A stretch of 64,000 nt of DNA from Hydrogenoanaerobacterium saccharovorans (GTDB lineage Bacteria; Bacillota; Clostridia; Oscillospirales; Ruminococcaceae). How positions within the stretch are numbered: the stretch's first letter is position 1; each line of letters begins with the position of its first letter. Made by a program: the position numbers and the translations under genes. The DNA lies in assembly GCF_003814745.1 (NCBI RefSeq), contig NZ_RKRD01000001.1, forward strand, positions 124,001 through 188,000, read 5' to 3'. The notes beneath the pieces were generated by a model, which searched no databases, was not told the origin of the DNA, and saw nothing but the letters and a program-made list of their open reading frames with translations. This document shows positions 25,101 to 30,997 of the stretch, piece after piece.

Positions 25101-27654
25101 GAAGGATTGGGAAATTCAGTTTAAGGATAAGGGCGGAAACACGCATACCACCACCCTTGACGACAATGGCGAATATCAAATTCTTCTTCCTGATGGCAAC
25201 TATGATGTTACTGTCAAGAATGATTCTGATTCTGACGGCGGTCCACTTGCAATAGGCGAGGTTGTGGTAGGCGAGGAAATGGGCGGTAATCTGTATGATG
25301 AGCAAACGCGTCGTGTAGATTATTTGATTGACCGTGTAACGCCAATCCTCAGCATCAAAACAAGCGGAGTAATTGGAGCATGGACAAATCAAGATATAAC
25401 GTTTACGCTTGGTAACGATGCGGTATTTGCAAATCGTGTGCCATACGCATATTATGTTAGCATAGACGGCGGAGAATATATGTCACTAGACGGTTTATCG
25501 AACTGGGATTTCGCCAATAACACACTCACCCTTAACGATACCAATGTGCACACCTATCGCTTTAAGATTATCACAAAAAAAGGCCTTACGGATGAAAGCA
25601 AAGCGTATGACGTAAAACTTGATAAAGTTGCACCAGCTGTGGATTCCATTTTGACGACAGACGGCTCCAAGAGCAAGGAAACGCTCGGCGTCAAGGATAA
25701 CACTGTAAACGGCGTATTCTACAACAAACCAACCAAGGTAACGGTTCATACGTCGGATGACGATGTTGTTGAGTTTTCCTATTGCTTTGTTGAAACAGAG
25801 GATGCAAATTATCTGCTCAGCGGCAAGGAACCATTTACAAAGATAAACGCAGCCCAGTCCATCACCGTAAACGTTGCGGATAATTTCCGTGGAAAGCTAT
25901 TTGTGAAGGTTCAGGATTGCGCGGGCAATGTATCTACAGTATACGAAGCTTATTTTACGGTCGATCAAATCCGTCCCACCGTTGTGAGCATAAAACCATC
26001 CAATGAAAGCGTTGATGTAGGCATAGCGGATGTGTTCACGATAGAATACAGCGAACGCATGAAAATGGGCGGTGGCTCTATCAAACTGTACCGCAAGAGC
26101 AATAAGCAGCTGTTAGCTGATTTTTCCTCGAGTAACCGTCGTGCCAAGCTTTCCAGTGATTGCAAAACCGTGACCTTTACCCTGCCTTATCTGCTGGAAC
26201 ACAGCACAGATTACTACTTGGTAGTTGACGATGATTTTGCGGTAGACTGGGCAGAAAACACGTTGGAAACGCCATTTGGCATGGCAAAGGATAAGCAATG
26301 GTACTTTCGTACCGAAGAAGAAAAGCCCATTCCGGATGAAGATATTCGTCTGCATGAATTTGAAGTATATCGCATTTTTGATGAGAACACCTTAAAACGC
26401 GTGTATTCCACAATTGTGCCGAATATGGAAAAAACACAAAGTCTTACGCTTCTGCGCTCGGCAAATGATGTGCGGTTGAGTATCAAGCCTATATTTGACA
26501 GCAAGCCCTCTGACCTTACGGTAACGGTGGCAGAAGGCAATGTACAAACCCAGCTGGATGAGAAAAAAGAAGCCATCCTGGCAACCTTCCCCAAGGGAGA
26601 AACGGGTAGAGCAGTAATTAAAATCACTTTAGGTAAATCCACAAACACATTTACGTTTATCGTCAACTTCTTAAATCCCGAGATGAAGGTAGTTGTTAGG
26701 GATGAATTAAATGTCGATGCGCAAGTGGATGAGAACATGCTGGTCAGCCTTATTGATCCACCTACGGATGCTGAAAAAATATTAATAGAGCTTATTATCG
26801 CAAAGGCGGAACATGGGGATGCAACCGCAGATGAAATTACAAGGCTAAAGAATGCGGCAGGCAGACGTTCTGTCCTGATGGATATAAGCCTGCTGATGAC
26901 CACGGAAAGCGAAGGTAAAAAGACGATACAAAAGTTAACCAATTTGCAGGAAAACCTGAAGATTACGCTTAACATTTTGCCTGAGGTTATGAATCCACGC
27001 GGATATAGGGTGCTTCGCATGCACCGGGATGAAATTTCCAACTTGCAATTCACAACTGACAGCAAAGTCATCAACTTTTACAGCGACCGATTTTCGCTGT
27101 TTGCGATTGCGGCTGTGAACAAGTCGTCAAAGAATTCGGATAGGGAGATTGAGCCTGAAACACCACCGGAACCATACGAGGAAAACACAGTAGACACTGC
27201 CAGTTCTTCTGCCGACCGACCGATTCAGTCCACTCAACCAAATCCTTCAAATGGCGGTGAAGAAGCTGGCAAGGGGGATGCACAGGCTGTTGATGAGGAA
27301 AAAGTGTACAATAAGGAACAGGATGTACAGGCTGTTGATGTTGGTAAAGTGTATGGCAAATGGAGCCTAATTGACTTGCTATGTACACTGCTTACAATCG
27401 CAATGGAAGTTATCATACTGCTACGCAAAAAAAGAACTCTGTTAGGCATTATTCCTGCAACTGTTATTGCCATCGGCAGTGTGATTTTACTGATATGTAC
27501 ACAAACCTTTAGTGCCCCCATGGTGCTTTGGGATGTATGGAGCTCACTATTCTTGATGTTGAGCTTGGTTACCATTATCATTTGTTTGTTCTTGCGCAAC
27601 CACCATAAAACAAGAGATGACGATGAAACCTCACAGTCATCGACTGACAAATAA
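13183..27654 (+). CDS. giant secreted, membrane-anchored Ig-like/GLUG surface protein (about 4,823 residues)
   Basis: ATG 13183 was chosen because GAAGGA lies 6 bases upstream; the frame itself opens at TTG 13156. Parts in order: signal peptide 1-27 (MLKLKK..., ending LFLVSA); unique region; four 20-residue Ser repeats (about 164-248: SSSETSSSNASSSEASSS); beta-sandwich-like region (330-580); CARDB-like unit (600-680); Ig-like units with DxxxPxV linkers (690-1690); GLUG block (1720-2416, many GGxVG/GGFVG turns); more Ig-like units (2430-4260), interrupted by an SpaA/prealbumin-like unit (3960-4015: DDNGEYQILLPDGNYDVTV); SbsA-type Ig domain (4265-4376). Three membrane helices (about 4727-4746, 4753-4773, 4781-4804) and a short polar tail end it. 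There is no LPXTG, so anchoring is by membrane helices. It is probably an adhesin or matrix protein. Confidence 0.9.
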   Translation: MLKLKKVIAFLMALTFFCTESLFLVSAYIGSESNVSDQSESAAGQAKTSSNYIDGEEVKIDGKTYCLFSNLAKGEKLEDDGVQSEAFPEIDAALEARIQALTDDFTNIIGALSIHQPEDIFVDFGTPVTEFVLPKYLTAEDAEGREVVLMVQEWKQLDSKQSEASSSNTSSSETSSSNASSSEASSSITSSSETSSSNASSSEASSSIISSSETSSSNASSSEASSSIISSSETSSSNASSSEASSSSTASQSEQKTTNTVQSGVIQLPNKTEALTNTEDETAKEQIYTFIPILEKCVYEIDSTSMPVLTVHAVATPTEQSASRVRLASFEANFLGYDLGDSSSAMQFAYDTKSNAMGIQYRTGTGEYNSLFRDIDLYDTRIGMQTNFIASGFALSYKNSSGKLIDIRTPCATTAIENKNRVYFPDPGLKTAIDDNTYLIAWNFGDFRLDILYHYINGSRSFSKEYRLQAHTKMENIQLMECMDTNNSAQYWNQNIYRAYVGDCVFSILPVTPIFAYQGGLLGDYFFKVFTAYTPDKTFANSMGNGSAFGLKWITSTLSSGSTATYKYNGFVSTGDGAQDISVLSPAMQEIDTTEAAKTAMFNFDIVNLSSVSRTLSLSASTDSSSVKVNVGTSQVTVAPGGCTTVMVQATAPKSSPTHKANIYLKASDGSVSGQGVASLSVKTVTIGKNEAPDLTLSVLSENQPFMDYDSDYLYNLYVDEFPATLILTATDKEGLVVNNNGFSSKDNTKLYPTTITGKEPAGSASPTKIIYSITVDKPTTSPLDLRIEDIKVLDSAGSKWIWWEAGYYLNVKLKEKNPPTARGLWYQSPNPGQGYPPNSWFIMMGSMNTSNPPSGYGRVMVDGLKDDSSVRLVQYSFYNRGSSEPIKTLEDYSFSGVNVDFDIYGDVRATVYDRFGNTTTTSSEFKQADGTPLPLQGQLRIDKSPPDIKSLRATKALDGGLPIDLNQTYNYLQLTPEITDSASGIAKIEVISGNTVLKTVEPVGAPLTCNEPIEDIQAMGLQTLRLRVTDAAGNVAVSKDKIIIRMDSVRPALHITGYDGKWINKDINLLIDSETPVASKLTYTQKESTTEDWTKIGGPVSWNEQVSYDIRKDMDTVYDFKAVSESKREDTKSLPIRRDTIIPPQAEITVSGDTGTNGWYNSVTDSGKLQVSTTVEAAKTGESPNRVEYSLTKAGDTEKEMVVVDGLLPEITKDGVYSLCVQAKDEAGNVNTPLTMELHRDTAPPVVNKVNLAVDTTRKILNEISFGALFNDTVKVTIDASDGTSGIAYYLVKLADAVGDTIPDGAAADENGWVRHTKPFYIHKDYKGAVMVKAVDQAGHVSALYTKTMLEELTPPTVPNITATTEYGTYTSGEWVNKPVTIRIADSSALSGMYAYDYYETPNENPTRSTKFPTEKQYAASVQTDITAYALSNAGNTSSASDVFMLRCDLDSPVISVQSPLAPGMWTNQALRLELQAQVGISGISKVTVQRGTVKDSVFTPEAGFAPLDLTSSMVKGVTQGQLTAYTSAFFADENRVYRITVLNNAGTEVNYDYPVTCIDKVKPRQTTMHITPESPNGKENWYVTNPTIRFDTNIVDVDGITEGRSPVNVWYQLNKDGTQGAPTRLGSTIIGSSYDGNSLTALGKDNNDNCDIIPKAEFTGNMNAYESGAGSVNAPVITDTVATGVGASGSIGYKDSAKITYTGPGTAIGTSWQLQNFINTSYSSGTFYLTSDINLTGVSLNPGGKGNINFYGNGHTVTGLSQVMFGYLCYNSLVRDIVLESPKIDNVYQFSADGIVYGIITRTLEGTSQIVNCKINGATFTDQGTLTPRSSLAFVSGLTGAGTKITNCTVSGSTLIASNKNGGSNNIGGIAGGSGAEISNCEVINSTINAAGNSYVGMIVGSASTQVSNCLVQGGGITNAVYAGGAFGYSSNNIVNCTVKDVNISGSDYAGGLVGGINTGNISGCIVTNANVSGSNYVGGLAGSSTSGITNCAVTNGNVIATGGGSYIGGFAGFLTGTGTYTGNVTSANVNAPLANHVGGFAGRLNIRNVFTVNKSLGNVKGKDSVGGFVGSMIATAAATHCQALGNVDGSSNVGGFVGIADNCIPLSRCSASGNVTGSDSVGGLAGILTNTNLSQMSAQNNTVKGGGNTGGLVGKLTGSSSLSNLATAAAVSGTGNVGGLVGNATNTSSLGNCIYNGSGVTATGANVGGAVGLSDTTGTLQNITVSGSVSGGDYTGGVAGSVANTAIQYAIYKPGSVSGGNNVGGFIGALTGGSIYCCGANITQTTGGSNVGGFVGNNQGTIAYASTRISGAVTASTNQAGGFVGRNNQGYISSANVSASNISAQNNAGGFVGEMTDGSLSSCASLVSGSVSANRSGGFAGLISNGTVAFSQADTPIVSGSGVRGGFAGENYRGKTDIILNSDGVYEIIYWVQDAATNLGDSASTFVKVDTTSAKASTLTLLDSSDALIASYCSALTNVTYPSFYDYVRASVQAIDATSGVESIIYDLVSTTSQTPSLTMGISKKTVASDNVHFIAPANFQGIVLVQITDHAGNVHTINSNGLSLTTSTGITSATVASGVNGWYKNAPTISVNTSIVGGLAIANHQVSVNGGAWQNISGTTYTPTASGDFSFRARFSNNTYSVPSAALSVLLDTEGPQLSLSARSAVTGNLYRDSAMLSMIATDTGSGVAVTQYSMDGSSFITTNGQAQINAPFNGNVTVRSSDRVGNVTNKTIALIVDNIQPAVKLSAKDSDQKQYIPGTYGDTAKPVTVTIADGNSTLAGIDYYEVRLDGGAWQKISGNTVLVDKVGDTTVEARAVSNVNIVGPTSKIVISLENRSGEIAFTATANPAWTNHSRAIVITPANSVGFAQKIVYEVLENGSWVPVPVSNSYLADKEGIENWSLRARTEDGSVTTTRSATTYIDKTAPGDTTAGATEALTNGWYKELPIITVHRPTWVENTSPESTDYALFTDTRTSLAPLVGDKISISSDGSYTLLLRTKDEAGNIGGIKTYTVAVDTIVPVMQEPMEGFAAGLKKLFSKPFTVNLQATDAGSGVERYEYQLINGTEEPAQDAWVTGSSVTIPSSFNGVLYARAYDMAGNQSAIASYAYLVDSTAPEAPIITVVNPTPPLSEEQWYAQDVTVHIMYNGAVPTAGIKRLEYSLDGTWLPVPEDGNVTVTTEGLNRISARVVSNTHVAGQISYQNLRIDKTVPSFTLHSNAETWINGTAEVTATPTNIVKSPVTYYYSIDDGASYQKLDAVGTLKLSIVEDYNGKVFVFAKNEAGKSSTASSVNVKLDNTPPLNALFTAQGTISDDAWFSDTPVISIHPPQADNGSPISTYYHLIGDKTADWVKYDGISLPAIPTNVDGAHTIAYKTVDDAKNESAVKYLNLQVDRIPPTVEDITYHLPDDETSLNPLLDSLGFYQQEIGITIKANDDVSGSGLMNMKYYFSNSAKPSENPTWMTEDLRLKSSSTIYQRKNFAGYLHYVVYDKAGNASAEQVSGYLNISVKKPIITVTGNTSPVYRDWFKTQSVLTADILEENSGLKSVSVLYNGVPVYQKDYPTPQNEAEIVTAQQLGISVVQNGEGRTQVITISDGVKDFVHNDNTPTDTGRYEFTIQATNYNGNSESTLYCVYVDGCIPATPIVTHKLGNADGANYTVGTWTNTSIATLIADDPKLQTLSGIERFEVSVSQDNTEWSAWTPINMPLEAQHLINNQINSNAYHKFRSVSMVGIEGNESIAYHCMVDAQKPEMSAVAVSSLNARAWAKEPPIITVTPPTDEAERAQSPVSTYYRFGTTGTETTPVVYNGSNAPIVTQPGTYQINTFARDEAGNTSENPDKFFLFGYDNTLPLFKQVLAGKDATMRLVKKDTQMRLEVLTTDTISGAMQADYLLYNRTGKKMEPKITSAVTNGSGADAYMFTIPFDDPAATRFQLKSITDAADNTLDIDSPALTVIMGKVEERNADGTISTKKDWEIQFKDKGGNTHTTTLDDNGEYQILLPDGNYDVTVKNDSDSDGGPLAIGEVVVGEEMGGNLYDEQTRRVDYLIDRVTPILSIKTSGVIGAWTNQDITFTLGNDAVFANRVPYAYYVSIDGGEYMSLDGLSNWDFANNTLTLNDTNVHTYRFKIITKKGLTDESKAYDVKLDKVAPAVDSILTTDGSKSKETLGVKDNTVNGVFYNKPTKVTVHTSDDDVVEFSYCFVETEDANYLLSGKEPFTKINAAQSITVNVADNFRGKLFVKVQDCAGNVSTVYEAYFTVDQIRPTVVSIKPSNESVDVGIADVFTIEYSERMKMGGGSIKLYRKSNKQLLADFSSSNRRAKLSSDCKTVTFTLPYLLEHSTDYYLVVDDDFAVDWAENTLETPFGMAKDKQWYFRTEEEKPIPDEDIRLHEFEVYRIFDENTLKRVYSTIVPNMEKTQSLTLLRSANDVRLSIKPIFDSKPSDLTVTVAEGNVQTQLDEKKEAILATFPKGETGRAVIKITLGKSTNTFTFIVNFLNPEMKVVVRDELNVDAQVDENMLVSLIDPPTDAEKILIELIIAKAEHGDATADEITRLKNAAGRRSVLMDISLLMTTESEGKKTIQKLTNLQENLKITLNILPEVMNPRGYRVLRMHRDEISNLQFTTDSKVINFYSDRFSLFAIAAVNKSSKNSDREIEPETPPEPYEENTVDTASSSADRPIQSTQPNPSNGGEEAGKGDAQAVDEEKVYNKEQDVQAVDVGKVYGKWSLIDLLCTLLTIAMEVIILLRKKRTLLGIIPATVIAIGSVILLICTQTFSAPMVLWDVWSSLFLMLSLVTIIICLFLRNHHKTRDDDETSQSSTDK
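13672..13926 (+). repeat. four 60-bp tandem repeats encoding Ser-rich linker
   Basis: Four near-identical 60-base units each encode (N/I)(T/I)SSSETSSSNASSSEASSS. Differences between units are mostly synonymous or in the first two codons, which suggests recent expansion. Tandem repeats like these often vary in number between strains and set stalk length. Confidence 0.9.
18700..20430 (+). repeat. GLUG-motif repeat block inside the giant gene
   Basis: About 25 imperfect units of roughly 22-26 codons, centred on G(G/N)xGGxVG or GGFVG, are strung without gaps. Units such as GSDYAGGLVGG, GSNYVGGLAG and GSSNVGGFVG match the GLUG motif. They are expected to form a right-handed beta-helix rod. Confidence 0.85.
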
Positions 27655-27823
27655 GGTTCTATAAAAAATGTTGGGGTACGCACATTTAAGTAATTGTAAT
27701 ATGCGTACTCTTACAGGTTGGAAAGAAAGATCGTACTTATCTGATTAAACTGAAATTGCCATAACAGAATGGTCACCATTGTATTTATTTAAGATAATTG
27801 AATATCAACAACATAATTAAAGA

Positions 27824-27884
27824 AAAGATGACGGATACATTTTCGCACAGACAAACGGCAAGGCGATGTGTCCGTCATCTTTTA
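27824..27884 (+). terminator. terminator of the giant gene
   Basis: A 17-bp stem (AAAGATGACGGATACAT with its complement, one G-T pair) closes a 25-base loop and is followed by TTTT. It lies 170 bases after the stop codon. Confidence 0.75.
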
Positions 27885-28071
27885 CATATCGAATAAATTT
27901 ACTGCAAAAGTTAGAATTATAATGGAAGAATATGAAAAAGAGGTAACAGATATCCAATCTTGACAGAGGACACCTATTTTACATATCGACTGAATTTGCT
28001 GAGAAAGAAACATAGCTTAGAGGGCGAACTTCCAAGTTTGTTTAATTCATTATTCTATCAAGTGTAAAGAT

Positions 28072-28101
28072 AAAGGGCTGAGGTTAATACCTCAGCCCTT
28101 T
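28072..28101. terminator. stem-loop AAAGGGCTGAGGT / ACCTCAGCCCTTT
   Basis: A perfect 13-bp stem with a TAAT loop. A- and T-runs flank the arms only as part of the stem, so it is a terminator candidate in either direction. Confidence 0.6.
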
Positions 28102-28199
28102 GCCGTATCAAAACATGTAGAATTGTGCTGTATTATTTTGTAACATTAGTTATAGATTTCTAATTGTGGTGATGGTATGATAATAGTGTATATTATAAG

Positions 28200-28215
28200 C
28201 TGGAAGCTTCCAGCA
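28200..28215. promoter_or_regulatory. perfect 16-base palindrome GCTGGAAGCTTCCAGC
   Basis: It follows a T/A-rich promoter-like stretch (GGTATGATAATAGTGTATATTAT) and precedes only decayed genes. It looks like the operator of a gene that has been lost. Confidence 0.35.
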
Positions 28216-28400
28216 ATGATTTTGTAAGACAATATTAGTACCATAATATACAATTCGCTTAACTGTAGGTAATAACATTAGAGGAAGTTCATAATGAATC
28301 GTGTTATTGTAGCAAACCTGCGTAATTTAGGAAATGCGTATTTCCATTACAACAGAGGCTGGCGGAAGAAAAAAATTGACCTATCAAAGGAGACAATGTT

Positions 28401-28550
28401 ATGAATATTAAGCCATATGATAAAACAATTAGAGATCTTCTTGGTTCCAAAAGACAATTTGTGATTCCACGCTTTCAAAGAGAATACTCGTGGGGAAAAA
28501 AGAATTATCAATTATTTTTTGAAAGACAGTGGTGTTGCAAAATTGCTTGA
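28401..28550 (+). pseudogene. N-terminal fragment of a DUF262 (GmrSD-type) protein
   Basis: After AAAGGAG, the frame encodes 49 residues, including the DUF262 signature FVIPRFQREYSWGKKNY, the start of the ParB/Srx-like nuclease fold used by GmrS-type modification-dependent defence enzymes. Coding then derails (FERQWCCKIA stop). The remaining several hundred residues are absent, so this is a dead defence-gene remnant. Confidence 0.75.
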
Positions 28551-28656
28551 CCATTACATTCAGATGTACTTATGAACTTCGCAGTAGACCAGTTACTTTA
28601 CACAGCTATAAATTTTGTATAGCTGCATTACATCACCAATGCTTTAGGAGACTTAG

Positions 28657-29253
28657 ATGAAAATAAATTATAGTTGTTTACCTTGCTTGATAAATCAAGT
28701 TGTTAAAGTAGCCGGCATGACAAATGCAGATCATAAGGAAGTATTATTTCAAGATGTATTTCGATATCTAAGCAAAATAGATTATACGGAAACAAATCCA
28801 GAAATAATTGGTTCCACTTTCAGATTATTGAAAAACCACATTAAAAATGATGATCCATATTTAGAAGTAAGGAATTACTATAACGATATGTTTTTGAATA
28901 TGACTGACATGCTCAAACAGAGAATTAATCAATCAAATCTTTCTTTCGAAGCAGCCATTAAGTATGCAATTATAGGTAATATCATCGATTTTAATCCAAT
29001 TCATGGCGTCAAGCTTGATGATATTATGAATTATTTTGATAACGTAGAAAATCTGATTCTCACAATCGACCATACGAAGAATCTTATTCGAGATATTACC
29101 AAAAGCAAAACATTGCTATATATTGGTGACAATTGCGGGGAAATATGTTTGGATAAAATTCTGATCGAGAAAATAATAGAAAATAATCATGACATTGATA
29201 TTTATTTCGGAGTAAGGGGAGCTCCTGTTGTAAATGATTCTATCGAATCAGAT
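28657..29253 (+). pseudogene. DUF89 (ARMT1-like) damage-control phosphatase, C-terminally truncated
   Basis: About 199 residues match the DUF89 family: YSCLPCLINQ at the start, LLYIGDNCGEICLDK (the metal-binding Asp/Asn region) and YFGVRGAPVVNDS. DUF89 enzymes hydrolyse damaged sugar or nucleotide phosphates using a divalent metal. Near 29253 the match stops and the frame runs 14 codons into an unrelated downstream gene before stopping at 29295. The last catalytic part is missing, so it is probably inactive, though the N-terminal two thirds is undamaged and the loss may be recent. Confidence 0.75.
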
Positions 29254-30256
29254 GCCTATCGTGTTGGTATTAGATCTACTTGCTCAGCACATTGAAATAT
29301 TAAATAGTGATTGGATTATAATAGGTCGTCAAGTCAAAACAAGCGCAGGCAAATACATAGATTTACTTTGTATGGACCATGACGGCGATTTAGTAGTTGT
29401 CGAATTAAAAAAAGATTTAACACCTCGTGAAGTTACAGCCCAAGTAATTGATTACGCATCTTGCGTGTCAGATATGAAATTAGAAGAGCTGGCAGAACTA
29501 TATTTAGAGTTCACTAATAATACATATACATTAAATCAAGCTTACGAAAAGAAATATGGTACGAAACTTGATTCTGATTCCGTAAATCAAAATGTGGAAA
29601 TGGTTGTAGTAGCGTCAAAAATGGATGCTAGTACCGAACGTATTATAAGGTATTTGCGTAATAAATATGTAGTTGACATAAACATACTGTTTTTTAATGT
29701 TTTTGGATATGAGGAAAAACGGTTTATTAGTCGTGTTTGGTTTGAAGAAGATGTTGAAACTCAAATGCCTTGTAATATATCAAATAATACTTGGAACCAC
29801 GAGTACTACGTATCGTTTGGTGAGGGAGAGAGAAGATGGAACGATGCCTGTAAATACGGGTTTATTTCTGGAGGCGGTGGACCATGGTATTCAAATACCT
29901 TGAAAATGTTAAGTGTCGGGGATAGAGTATGGGCTAACATCCCTCAAACAGGCTATGTAGGAGTAGGTATTGTTACAGAAGAGTTCCAACTCGCTAAAAA
30001 CGCCCTATTTGATACTAACGGAAAAAAACTCGGGTTTAAAGATATTACAACTGAAGGCAATTATTTATATTCTATCGACGATGAAGAAAAAGCAGAATAT
30101 AATGTTAAAATTAAATGGACTAAAACAACTACTGAAAAACAAGCTGTAAAGGAAATTGGATTTTTTGGTAATCAGAATACTGTATGCCGTCCGCGTGAAA
30201 AGAAGTGGAAATTTACGGTGGAACGGCTAAAAACTTTATGGAACATAAAGGATTAG
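29234..30256 (+). CDS. NucS/DUF91-like nuclease domain protein, possibly 5'-truncated
   Basis: This protein of up to 340 residues carries a PD-(D/E)XK core (GRQVKTSAGKYIDLLCMDHDGDLVVVELKK, with D and ExK) and IDYASCV, as in the C-terminal domain of NucS/EndoMS-like enzymes and DUF91 proteins. A longer C-terminal part (about 180-330) is rich in aromatic and charged residues, with YVSFGEGERRWNDACKYGFI resembling EVE/PUA-like modules. The N-terminal arm normally seen before the nuclease core is missing; the DNA there belongs to DUF89, so a deletion appears to have joined the two genes near 29255. The ATG at 29234 lies in DUF89-derived DNA with no good ribosome site. Activity is uncertain. Confidence 0.6.
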   Translation: MILSNQMPIVLVLDLLAQHIEILNSDWIIIGRQVKTSAGKYIDLLCMDHDGDLVVVELKKDLTPREVTAQVIDYASCVSDMKLEELAELYLEFTNNTYTLNQAYEKKYGTKLDSDSVNQNVEMVVVASKMDASTERIIRYLRNKYVVDINILFFNVFGYEEKRFISRVWFEEDVETQMPCNISNNTWNHEYYVSFGEGERRWNDACKYGFISGGGGPWYSNTLKMLSVGDRVWANIPQTGYVGVGIVTEEFQLAKNALFDTNGKKLGFKDITTEGNYLYSIDDEEKAEYNVKIKWTKTTTEKQAVKEIGFFGNQNTVCRPREKKWKFTVERLKTLWNIKD

Positions 30257-30309
30257 TTTGGAATTTGCTTATGGCAAAATGCTATCATAAAAGCGAAAGG
30301 TGGAGAACT

Positions 30310-30824
30310 ATGGATAAAAGTAGTATGATAAAAGCATCAAAATATTGGGAAAGTCGAGAAAAGCAGAGTGTTAAAATGGAATGTTCTTCACTTTTGTTGG
30401 AAATGGAGAAATTTATATTAGCACACAACACCTGCGCATTAGCTACCGGATTTGATGAATTTGTACGCTGTACACCTATTGAATATAGCTATAGACAAGT
30501 TCTTTTTGGATATTTTCTGAAGGAGGCTTAAAATTTAAGGCCTTGTCAGAAAACAACAATGTAAGCCTTGCAATATATGATTCCTATAAAGGTTTTGACA
30601 CTTTAGCTGGAATGCAGGTAACCGGTAAAGCAGAAGTAGTAGAAATGTGGTCTGACGAATATTTGAATATGTTATCATTCAAAAGAATACCAGCTGAGGC
30701 ATTAAAAAAGAAGGAAAATCCACTTTATCTTATTAAAATAATACCAACCAGAATAGATTATCTTTGTTCAGAGTTCAAGAAACGAGGATTTAGTCCAAGA
30801 CAACATATTGATTTTAGTGAATAA
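30310..30824 (+). pseudogene. pyridoxamine 5'-phosphate oxidase-like flavoprotein, frameshifted
   Basis: AGGTGGAG precedes ATG 30310. The first 65 or so residues (SSMIKASKYWESREKQSVKMECS...HNTCALATGFDEFVRCTPIEYSY) belong to a PNPOx-like FMN-binding split barrel. Near 30500 a one-base slip moves the reading to another frame, which continues FWIFSEGGLKFKALSENNN...GMQVTGKAEVVEMWSDEYL to TGA 30824. Both halves join without loss of homology, so a single indel inactivates the gene. A sequencing error at that point would also explain it. Confidence 0.8.
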
Positions 30825-30958
30825 TTTAACTTCTTTTATTTATGTAATCCATACAAGTATCATAGCAATAATCCTGCTAATAAAAGTCAAGCACAAATTT
30901 CGGTACGGTGATACTTTGTGATGAATCTGAAAATAAGTATAGCAAAGATGACCAGCCG

Positions 30959-30980
30959 TATCGGCGGCAGCTGGCCGATA
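30959..30980. repeat. inverted repeat TATCGGC / GCCGATA near the transposase 3' side
   Basis: A 7-base perfect inverted repeat with an 8-base spacer (GGCAGCTG) lies 18 bases beyond the transposase stop codon. It may be part of the IS110-type element's right end or a transcription terminator. Confidence 0.4.
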
Positions 30981-30997
30981 GAGATCTGAGTTGTGAC

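Larger units (their letters stand above)
27655..28400. other. long intergenic region downstream of the giant gene
   Basis: The region holds the giant gene's terminator (27824-27884), a second hairpin (28072-28101), a pair of 13-base direct repeats TTTTACATATCGA (about 27881 and 27970), and a 16-base palindrome GCTGGAAGCTTCCAGC (28200). It also holds a short frame (28293-28403, MNRVIVANLRNLGNAYFHYN...) that I cannot identify. Frequent stops otherwise. It seems to be decayed accessory DNA. Confidence 0.5.

Noticed and set aside
13476..27683. Many long minus-strand frames under the giant gene
   Set aside because: They are shadows of a strongly biased coding strand. None has a ribosome site or recognisable family, and their Ser/Leu-rich or Cys-rich composition mirrors the sense codons.
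27672..27709. GTACGCA...TGCGTAC inverted repeat after the giant gene as terminator
   Set aside because: Only 7 bp with a long loop and no T-run; the stem at 27824 is much better.
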